The translations under genes and the position numbers were made by a program. A stretch of 64,000 bases of DNA, taken from Cyclobacteriaceae bacterium (GTDB lineage Bacteria; Bacteroidota; Bacteroidia; Cytophagales; Cyclobacteriaceae). The DNA lies in the NCBI GenBank assembly GCA_020832305.1, contig JAFIEV010000043.1, positions 19,973 to 83,972 on the forward strand, written 5' to 3'. The notes under the pieces are model-generated. The model made no database searches. It was not told the DNA's origin and was given only the letters and a program-made list of their open reading frames with translations. Of the stretch, positions 34,296 to 41,098 are shown piece after piece; the stretch's first letter is position 1, and each line of letters starts with the position of its first letter.

Positions 34296-35486
34296 ATAAA
34301 AATACTCCAAACCATAAGACAGGGCAAAATTGGCGGTGGTGAGACCCACGTGCTGGATTTGGTAAAACACCTTGATAAAAGTAAATATGACATACAGGTA
34401 CTGGCGTTTACGCAGGGTGAAATGATTGAAAGATTGAAATCTATGGGTATTACTACACATGTGATAGATACAGAAACACCATTTGATCTCAGGGTATGGA
34501 GAACCGTTAAAAAATTTATCAAAAAAGAAAAGTTTGACCTTGTGCATGCACATGGTACAAGGGCATTTTCCAATACTTTTTGGGCCTCGCGATCGCTGAA
34601 AATACCGGCAATATACACTGTTCACGGTTGGTCTTTTCACCCCGATCAAAAACCTCTGGTAAAAAATATACGGATTCAATCTGAAAAGTTTCTGTCAAAA
34701 AAAGCCAACCAGGTTGTAACGGTTTCGAATTCAAACGATCAGCTGGCCAGGAACTTATTCGGGAGTTTTGAATCGATAACCATTAAAAATGGCATCGATT
34801 TTGAAAAATTTAATCCGGAAAAAAAAACCAAAGATATAAGGGCAGAATACGGCATCCCAAAAGACGCCACCCTGATAGGCTATATTGCAAGGATAACCCG
34901 GCAGAAAGATCCGTTGGGTATGCTTAAGGCCTTTGAAAAAGTTTCAGAAAAGCATCGCGATATATACCTTCTTAAAATCGGAGATGGTGATTTGAGGGAA
35001 GAAACGGAAGCTGCTGTAGAAATACTTCAGAAAAATGGCGCCAATATTATTTTTGATACTTTCAGAACCGATATTCCTGATGTGCTGGCGGCCATTGACG
35101 TCTATTGCCTGCCTTCTTTGTGGGAAGGATTACCCATTGGTCTGCTCGAAGCAATGGCAATGAAAAAAGCTGTAATAGCTTCTGCTGTGGATGGAACAAT
35201 GGAGGTAATTAAAGATGGCGTAAATGGCTTACTGGTAGAACCAAAAAATACTGATCAATTGTCTGATTGCATAATAAAACTTCATCTTAACCATTCGCTG
35301 AGAACACAATTGGGTGAAGAAGCACTAAAAACTGTTCGAGAAAATTATTCTATTCAACATATGACCAAAGAGGTTGAAAAAGTCTATGAACAATTACTGG
35401 GCTCCGGCGAAACTGAAAAGGTAATAAGCGACAATGCCGGTAATGACAAAAATGCCTCACATATCGTCAAAGCCAACAACCATTAA
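34296..35486 (+). CDS. GT4-family glycosyltransferase lacking a normal start codon
   Basis: GT-B-fold glycosyltransferase of about 396 residues. Conserved parts: glycine-rich donor-side loop GKIGGGETHV near the N-terminus, IYTVHGWSFHPD, VTVSNSN, LIGYIARITRQKDPLGML, and the nucleotide-sugar EX7E region in LWEGLPIGLLEAMAMKKAV. Its role is in surface polysaccharide or glycolipid assembly. Homology clearly extends upstream of the first usable start (GTG at 34350), which would remove the glycine-rich loop. The natural first codon, before AAA-ATA-CTC (Lys-Ile-Leu), is ATA at 34296; there is no in-frame ATG between the upstream stop at 34218-34220 and 34350. Either ATA/ATT initiation, a point mutation, or a sequence error explains this. 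The A-rich stretch before 34296 fits a Bacteroidota start region. Confidence 0.85.
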   Translation: MKILQTIRQGKIGGGETHVLDLVKHLDKSKYDIQVLAFTQGEMIERLKSMGITTHVIDTETPFDLRVWRTVKKFIKKEKFDLVHAHGTRAFSNTFWASRSLKIPAIYTVHGWSFHPDQKPLVKNIRIQSEKFLSKKANQVVTVSNSNDQLARNLFGSFESITIKNGIDFEKFNPEKKTKDIRAEYGIPKDATLIGYIARITRQKDPLGMLKAFEKVSEKHRDIYLLKIGDGDLREETEAAVEILQKNGANIIFDTFRTDIPDVLAAIDVYCLPSLWEGLPIGLLEAMAMKKAVIASAVDGTMEVIKDGVNGLLVEPKNTDQLSDCIIKLHLNHSLRTQLGEEALKTVRENYSIQHMTKEVEKVYEQLLGSGETEKVISDNAGNDKNASHIVKANNH

Positions 35487-35714
35487 AAAAATACAACTCA
35501 CTGGATAAAACTTCAGGGTGTATTCATTGCCTGGCTTAATCAAATTATATAAACATTATATAAATTCACCTGATCATTGCAATTTGAAGATCTTTTTGGG
35601 TTAATGTGATAAAACAATTGATAATCTGCGAATAATACACCGCCTGTCCCCGGCGTAATACACATTAACTTTTATTGTAAGGGTATATTATATACACCGC
35701 AACACATCTCATTG

Positions 35715-36329
35715 CTATGGCCAGATTTCATAGTTTTCTTCTTCTTCCTCTTCAACTGCCTCAGTAGTTTCCTTTTTCTTGCGACCTCCAAATAATTTTC
35801 TTTTTTTGCGATCAGTATCCAGATCCTCTTCCTCAAGCTTCCATATTTCTTCTCCCTCTTCCTCAGTATCCTGGTCAATATCCTCATCCAAAAATTTTGA
35901 TTTGGGCAGGTATTGACCAAAATGATAAAGATAAATCATCTGATCTACATTGTAAAAATCATCCTCAACCGGTTTATTACTTACGTATATTGAATCTGTT
36001 TGAGTACGTGTTAACAAACGCCGATCAATTTTCAGATCTAAAAACGGATCGTATTTAGAAATGTAAATAGAATTTCTGGAAACGGTCTTTATCTCTTTTT
36101 CCTTACGTCGATAGGAAGGCTCATCATAAATGCCAAATTTGGTTTTTGCAACATATCCATCTCTGTTAGGCACCGAATCCTCTTTATCGAACAGGGCAAA
36201 ATGTCGCAAAGTCTCATTGGGATCGAGTATGAAATATGAATGATAGGCGGGACAGACTAATTTTTCCTTACAGGAAAACAGCCCGAATACACCCAAAAAC
36301 ACAAATAATATAAAACAGCCCGATTTCAT
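35715..36329 (-). CDS. Lipoprotein of unknown function with acidic/basic tail
   Basis: A 204-residue lipoprotein (signal peptide, lipobox GLFSC at residue 20). I do not recognise a characterised family. The mature N-terminus begins CKEKLVCPAYHSYFILDP, which has the look of a conserved Cytophagales lipoprotein. The last 60 residues are strongly charged with alternating Glu and Lys/Arg runs (RKKRKLFGGRKKKE, EEEEEENYEIWP) and are probably disordered. It is monocistronic; 155 nt separate it from the downstream end of the SGNH-esterase gene. No enzymatic motif is visible. Confidence 0.75.
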   Translation of the reverse strand: MKSGCFILFVFLGVFGLFSCKEKLVCPAYHSYFILDPNETLRHFALFDKEDSVPNRDGYVAKTKFGIYDEPSYRRKEKEIKTVSRNSIYISKYDPFLDLKIDRRLLTRTQTDSIYVSNKPVEDDFYNVDQMIYLYHFGQYLPKSKFLDEDIDQDTEEEGEEIWKLEEEDLDTDRKKRKLFGGRKKKETTEAVEEEEEENYEIWP

Positions 36330-36483
36330 CTCTTGTCTTGAACGACGCGTCTATGAAAATTATTTAAAACTCTGTTTTCGAAAACGAAAGATTTAAAAAT
36401 TTTAAGCAAAATTTTAAATAAATACCGTATAAACAAAATACTGGTAATTTATTTTGCAAAATTAAATAAAAATAATACCATTT

Positions 36484-37218
36484 TCATTGGATCTGCGCCT
36501 TTAATTTTCTCTCCACATCGAGAATGATGGCATTCACCCATAATTCATACATTTTTCCGGAAGGATGTAATTGATCTGAAGCAATGTAGTCAACCCCTGT
36601 ATACAAGCGTGTAAGTTCCGTAATGCTGAAGTAAGAAATGTTTTTTCTTTCGCAAGCTATTTTTGAAATCCGGTTGTACTCATCTATCTCTCTTGCAATT
36701 TTTTCGGGGTTTCTATTTCGGCCAAAAGGTGTCACGCCATAATCAGGTATGGAAAGTACAATAACATTCATGGGGTTGCCACCTGCATAACCAATTGACT
36801 TGTCGAGCAGTTCATTAAATGTATTGGTAAAAAATTCCAAGTCTCCATTTCGATATTGATTGTTAACGCCTATCAGCAAAGAAACCAGGTTATATTGCTC
36901 AGTAATCTGTGCCTGGTTGAGTGCCAGCAATAATTCTCCCGTTGTCCATCCTGTTTGGGCAATAATTCTGGGCGGTTTCACTTCAATGCGGTTTTCATCG
37001 AGCCGACCTGCCAGTTGTATCGGCCAACGGTCTTTTACCGGCACCCCCTCTCCTATGGTGTAACTATCACCCAGTGCAAGGTAGGTAAAGCCTGTTGTTG
37101 GAGAGGGTCGCAGGGTATCTGAGGGTGTGGGCATAAAATAATCTCCTGAAGTTTCGATAGGTTCCATGCAGGCGAGAACAAGACTGAAAAGAAAAATTAA
37201 AAGCAGCCACTTTTTCAT
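36484..37218 (-). CDS. SGNH/GDSL-family esterase, lipoprotein
   Basis: A 244-residue hydrolase with a lipoprotein signal (MKKWLLLIFLFSL, lipobox VLAC). Block I YLALGDSYTIGEG carries the nucleophile Ser, LLIGVNNQY supplies the block III Asn, and the C-terminal DQLHPSGK contributes the Asp-His pair. Such enzymes remove acyl groups from carbohydrates or lipids in the periplasm or at the surface. The chosen ATG at 37218 lies 1 nt after the stop of the MmcQ-like gene, so it is the last gene of a tightly packed minus-strand run; an ATG three codons earlier would overlap that stop. Confidence 0.9.
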   Translation of the reverse strand: MKKWLLLIFLFSLVLACMEPIETSGDYFMPTPSDTLRPSPTTGFTYLALGDSYTIGEGVPVKDRWPIQLAGRLDENRIEVKPPRIIAQTGWTTGELLLALNQAQITEQYNLVSLLIGVNNQYRNGDLEFFTNTFNELLDKSIGYAGGNPMNVIVLSIPDYGVTPFGRNRNPEKIAREIDEYNRISKIACERKNISYFSITELTRLYTGVDYIASDQLHPSGKMYELWVNAIILDVERKLKAQIQ

Positions 37219-37219
37219 A

Positions 37220-37576
37220 CTAATCAAGTGAACTTAATAAATTTCTGTCTTTGTGGCTTAATTTTGCGACTACGAGATCATAAGAGTGATCAATCCATTG
37301 TTGCAGTAAAGCATCCGGTATAGAGCCATGGGTATTTACAGTATTCCAGTGTTTCTTATTCATATGATAACCTGGTGTAACCTCAAGGTGTTTTTCCCGC
37401 AATTCCACAGCTATCTTCGGATCGCATTTTACATTGAAGCTTTCAAAGTCCTCGATATCGGCAATAGCAAAAATCTTACCCATAACTTTAAAAACCAGGG
37501 TATTATCATCGAATGGAAGTTCTTCAGTAACGCCTTTTTTAGACAGGCAATATAAACGGAAGTCTTCTATATTCAT
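37220..37576 (-). CDS. MmcQ/YjbR-family protein
   Basis: A compact 118-residue protein of the MmcQ/YjbR (DUF419) family: the N-terminal MNIEDFRLYCLSKKGVTEELPF, the core VFKVMGKIFAIADI and the later VTPGYHMNKKHWNTV are typical. The fold resembles CyaY-like DNA-binding proteins, but the cellular role is not established. It lies between a small membrane protein gene (11 nt) and an SGNH esterase (1 nt). Confidence 0.9.
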   Translation of the reverse strand: MNIEDFRLYCLSKKGVTEELPFDDNTLVFKVMGKIFAIADIEDFESFNVKCDPKIAVELREKHLEVTPGYHMNKKHWNTVNTHGSIPDALLQQWIDHSYDLVVAKLSHKDRNLLSSLD

Positions 37577-37587
37577 CTAATGTGGCA

Positions 37588-37809
37588 CTAAGACATAAAT
37601 AATCTTCTTATTACCAGCACAATTACAGCAACCAAAAACATGATAATGGATATTTTGTTGATTCCATGCATCATTCTCAGGCTGAAACCGGCTTTTTTGG
37701 ATGGGTCTTTTTTTCTAAAAAAATAACCCAATAACTCTCCAAACTGAAAATATTCATTAAATTCAGGAGCTTTTTTATCTTCAGCGGGCATATCTTTATC
37801 CTTTTCCAT
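37588..37809 (-). CDS. Small single-pass membrane protein (DUF6728-like)
   Basis: A 73-residue protein: charged N-terminus, a motif FGELLGYFFRKKDPS, then RMMHGINKISIIMFLVAVIVLVIRRLF, a single transmembrane helix at the C-terminus. The FFRKKD...MHGINKISI arrangement matches a small family seen across Bacteroidota (DUF6728, assigned from memory). Function unknown. It lies 41 nt downstream of ispG on the same strand, and this neighbour relation could reflect simple co-transcription. Confidence 0.8.
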   Translation of the reverse strand: MEKDKDMPAEDKKAPEFNEYFQFGELLGYFFRKKDPSKKAGFSLRMMHGINKISIIMFLVAVIVLVIRRLFMS

Positions 37810-37850
37810 ATTCTTCCAACAGGTCGTTAGAGAAAAGTGTTTAAATTATG

Positions 37851-39809
37851 TTATACCGGTTCAATCCATTTACCATCTTCTCTGATAATTTCGATGAGTT
37901 CATCAACGGCATTATCAGATGGTACGCTTTTTTTGATAACTTCTTTTCCTTTGTATAAAGTGATTTTTCCTCTGCCTGATCCCACATATCCGTAGTCTGC
38001 ATCTGCCATTTCACCTGGTCCGTTTACAATACATCCCATAATGCCAATTTTCACACCTTTAAGATGGCTGGTTCTGGAACGTATCATACCGGTAGTTTCC
38101 TGCAGGTCAAACAAGGTTCTTCCGCAGGACGGGCATGAAATATACTCTGTTTTGGAAATTCGGGTTCGCGTAGCCTGTAATATATTGAAGGCAGTTTCAT
38201 TAATCATTTTATCGCTTCCACAATTTCGGGCCACAATGAAAACGCCATCACCCAAACCATCAATCAGCAGAGCGCCCATGTCTGTGGCGGCATGCAGTTG
38301 CAACTGATCTTTGCTGAGATTTTCATATTTGCGCGAAATAATCACAGGGATGTCGCAGTGGCTGAGCATAAGTTCGGCGAAAAGCCTCCTTTGTTCAGCC
38401 ATCCCGTGCATATTATTTGTTTTAATCACCAATACCGCCGTAAGATCTTTTTTGAGTTTCTCAAGCAGTTCAGTGTTGAGATCTGTTAAATAACTTTCTA
38501 CAAAGTTTAATTCGTGGGATGTTTCTGCCCCATCGAGATATTGTGCAGCAGTAAGTATTGGAAAAGTTCGCGGCCTTTCTTTTACTTCAAACCAGGTTTT
38601 GTAATCACAAATAATACCCAGAGTACCGGGAATTTCAAAGTCGATTTTGGCATCACCAACAAATACATAGTCACAAGCCATGTCTGCAATATTCCATTTA
38701 TCGAGCGGAACTGAATATTGATATCCAAGCGCAAATAAAGAGGCAGGGCTGATGTCTTTTCTGTGGGTATAATCTGCAATTACGCGTGGCACCTGGTCAC
38801 CGCCAATGTTTTGCACCTGCCGGCTGGTCCTTTTATTGTATTGGTAAGGATTAACCGGATAATTATACATCTGAGGTATAAAAGTATGCGCACTCCGGGA
38901 ATGATATCTGCTTACCAGTTCTCTGCCTACAGGCATTTCGAATTCTGGTTCTTCTGTTAGCGAAACCCGCACCGTGTCGCCCAGGCCATCTTCAAGCAGG
39001 GTCCCGATACCTACAGATGATTTAATTCTGCCATCTTCTCCATCCCCGGCTTCGGTGACACCCAAATGCAGCGGGTAGGGTTGAAAACCTTCCTCATCGA
39101 GCTTTTGCACCAGCAATCGATAGGCCTGTACCATTACCTGTGTATTGCTGGCTTTCATGCTGAGGACAATATTGTAGAAATTGAGGTCCTCACAGATACG
39201 CAGAAACTCAAGCGCCGACTCAACCATACCCAATGGGGTGTCGCCATATCGGCTCATGATCCGGTCAGACAAAGAGCCGTGGTTGGTGCCAATTCGCATT
39301 GCTGTGCCATATTCCTTACATATCTTTACCAGTGGTGTAAAGCGATCCCTGATGCGTTCAAGCTCTGCCTGATATGTGTTTTCAGTATATTCGATATGCT
39401 CAAATTTCTTTTTATCGGCATAATTTCCGGGATTTACGCGCACTTTTTCCACTATGCGTGCTGCCAGTTCCGCAGCGTTTGGGGTAAAGTGAATGTCTGC
39501 TACCAGCGGAGTATGATAACCTCTTTTGCGAAGTTCCTCTTTAATATTGGCAAGGTTTTGCGCCTCTTTTATACTGGGCGCCGTAATTCTAACGTATTCA
39601 CAACCTGCCTCAATCATACGGATCGACTGTTCAACCGTACCAATGGTATCCATGGTATCGATGGTGGTCATAGATTGAACGCGAATGGGATGATGGCCGC
39701 CAAGTGGCACCTCTCCTATTTTTACCTCAAGACTCTTTCTTCTTGAGTATTGAACATGACTGTTGCAATAATTTTTTACTGACTGAATTTCTGTAGCTGA
39801 TATCGACAT
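37851..39809 (-). CDS. ispG: 4-hydroxy-3-methylbut-2-enyl diphosphate synthase (long form)
   Basis: Iron-sulfur enzyme of the MEP isoprenoid pathway converting methylerythritol cyclodiphosphate to HMBPP in the cytoplasm. At 652 residues it is the long Bacteroidota/plant-type IspG with an inserted middle domain (about 280-530) absent from the roughly 370-residue E. coli enzyme. The N-terminal TIM-barrel shows PIRVQSMTTIDTMDT and PLVADIHFTPNAA; the C-terminal cluster domain has CPSCGRTLFD and GIMGCIVNGPGEMADADYGYVG with the three Cys that bind the 4Fe-4S centre. It follows a nuclease-fold gene by 41 nt on the same strand. Confidence 0.97.
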   Translation of the reverse strand: MSISATEIQSVKNYCNSHVQYSRRKSLEVKIGEVPLGGHHPIRVQSMTTIDTMDTIGTVEQSIRMIEAGCEYVRITAPSIKEAQNLANIKEELRKRGYHTPLVADIHFTPNAAELAARIVEKVRVNPGNYADKKKFEHIEYTENTYQAELERIRDRFTPLVKICKEYGTAMRIGTNHGSLSDRIMSRYGDTPLGMVESALEFLRICEDLNFYNIVLSMKASNTQVMVQAYRLLVQKLDEEGFQPYPLHLGVTEAGDGEDGRIKSSVGIGTLLEDGLGDTVRVSLTEEPEFEMPVGRELVSRYHSRSAHTFIPQMYNYPVNPYQYNKRTSRQVQNIGGDQVPRVIADYTHRKDISPASLFALGYQYSVPLDKWNIADMACDYVFVGDAKIDFEIPGTLGIICDYKTWFEVKERPRTFPILTAAQYLDGAETSHELNFVESYLTDLNTELLEKLKKDLTAVLVIKTNNMHGMAEQRRLFAELMLSHCDIPVIISRKYENLSKDQLQLHAATDMGALLIDGLGDGVFIVARNCGSDKMINETAFNILQATRTRISKTEYISCPSCGRTLFDLQETTGMIRSRTSHLKGVKIGIMGCIVNGPGEMADADYGYVGSGRGKITLYKGKEVIKKSVPSDNAVDELIEIIREDGKWIEPV

Positions 39810-39850
39810 GTAACAGGAGTTTTTAGCATCCGCAAAAATAACCTGAAAAC

Positions 39851-40906
39851 TTAAAAATTGTTATGCGAATTACTCAGTTCTGGACAAATACAGATGGCAA
39901 TCGGAAAATGATCTGACAAATCAGTGCTTCGCAGTACCTGAAAATGACAGATTTTAAATTGATCTGAAGTAAAAATATGATCAATTCTCAAATAATAAGG
40001 CCATTGATTTAAGGTAAAACCAAATCCATTGCCTGCCTGTTCAAAAGCATTTTTGTAAATTGATCGCAACCTGAAATAGTTGTAGCTGTAAGGCATTTCA
40101 TTAAAATCCCCACATAGCAAAACCGGGTATGGGGATTGAGCTGCGTGTTTCAACAAAGCCTCGGTCTGATGCCTTCGCGTGACGGCGGCTTTGTATATAC
40201 CCGACAAAAGTCCCAAAATATCTTTTCTTTTCAGATGAGTGCCCAATTGCGGAGATCGCAAATGCACATTATAGCACCGCAAGGTATCACCATTCAGCGC
40301 GATATCGGCGTACATTCCGTTATTCAGCCCAAGGGTATCGGGCATCCACAGTCCGTGGTTTACAATGGGAAACCGGCTGAATACCGCCAGTCCAGGGTTG
40401 TGCAGACTCCTGCCTGATTTAAATGCATATACCACACCCCAATATCCGCGGTCGTGCATCAATTTCTTCAGGTCTGTGGCCTGCCATCGCGGGTTGTAAC
40501 TAAACTCCTGCAGGCAAATGATATCAGCAGAAACCGTCTCCATCCATCGTTTCGTCGCCGGTGAAAAGCGACCATAATTATCCCGTTCCCGAAACAAGCG
40601 CACATTATAACTCAACAGGTCAACACTCCGGCAATCTTCTTTTACAGGTTTTGCAGCTGTTGAAGCATATGTAAGTGGCAGGAAAGGCAGCCCCATTACT
40701 ATGGCCAGGAAGGGATACAATATAAACCCTGCATTCCGAATAGCGGTAATGCCAAGCCAAATCAACTGCACAAACCACAATACCGGAATGCAGTGTGTTA
40801 TGAGTGCCGCAGGCGGGTACTGTAAAGGATCAACCCAGACACTGGCATAAATACCAGCGCTGATTGTAAGGCCCGCTGCCTGCCATACATGTTTTCGTAT
40901 GTTCAT
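39851..40906 (-). CDS. Endonuclease/exonuclease/phosphatase-family membrane protein
   Basis: A 351-residue protein with two or three N-terminal membrane helices (about 8-90) followed by an EEP hydrolase domain: LLSYNVRLF, IICLQEFSYN, CYNVHLRSP, LLCGDFNEMP and the closing STDLSDHFPI hold the metal and catalytic residues. Membrane-tethered Bacteroidota members are of undefined substrate; phosphodiesterase or nuclease activity outside the cytoplasm is likely. The ATG at 40906 is preferred over an in-frame TTG at 40930. It probably heads a minus-strand operon running through ispG to the SGNH esterase. Confidence 0.9.
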   Translation of the reverse strand: MNIRKHVWQAAGLTISAGIYASVWVDPLQYPPAALITHCIPVLWFVQLIWLGITAIRNAGFILYPFLAIVMGLPFLPLTYASTAAKPVKEDCRSVDLLSYNVRLFRERDNYGRFSPATKRWMETVSADIICLQEFSYNPRWQATDLKKLMHDRGYWGVVYAFKSGRSLHNPGLAVFSRFPIVNHGLWMPDTLGLNNGMYADIALNGDTLRCYNVHLRSPQLGTHLKRKDILGLLSGIYKAAVTRRHQTEALLKHAAQSPYPVLLCGDFNEMPYSYNYFRLRSIYKNAFEQAGNGFGFTLNQWPYYLRIDHIFTSDQFKICHFQVLRSTDLSDHFPIAICICPELSNSHNNF

Positions 40907-41058
40907 AGAAGAACGATCCGGCCAATTCAAAAAGCGGAGATCTTTATGGTTTCAAGGGTTCAAAAATACGTCTTATGACCCGTTGCTGCAAACCCTGAAG
41001 CCCGGCCATGTTTGACGCAACTTTTTTCGTGACTGGCAAAAACATTTACAGGTACATT

Positions 41059-41090
41059 TTGCTATTATTTTTATCTTTTTACTAATTTTG
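41059..41090 (+). promoter_or_regulatory. Consensus promoter for the DnaE-like gene
   Basis: TTG (41059-41061), 21-nt spacer, TAATTTTG (41083-41090), a full match to the Bacteroidota consensus. The predicted transcript start (about 41096-41098) is essentially at the ATG at 41099, implying a leaderless or near-leaderless message. Confidence 0.65.
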
Positions 41091-41098
41091 TTGTCATT

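Noticed and set aside
34185..34679. 164-codon minus-strand open frame across the start of the glycosyltransferase
   Set aside because: Rich in Phe, Tyr and Cys as expected of an antisense shadow; it overlaps conserved GT4 coding and the promoter.
39066..39746. 226-codon plus-strand open frame
   Set aside because: Lies wholly antisense to the conserved N-terminal barrel of ispG and shows no domain.
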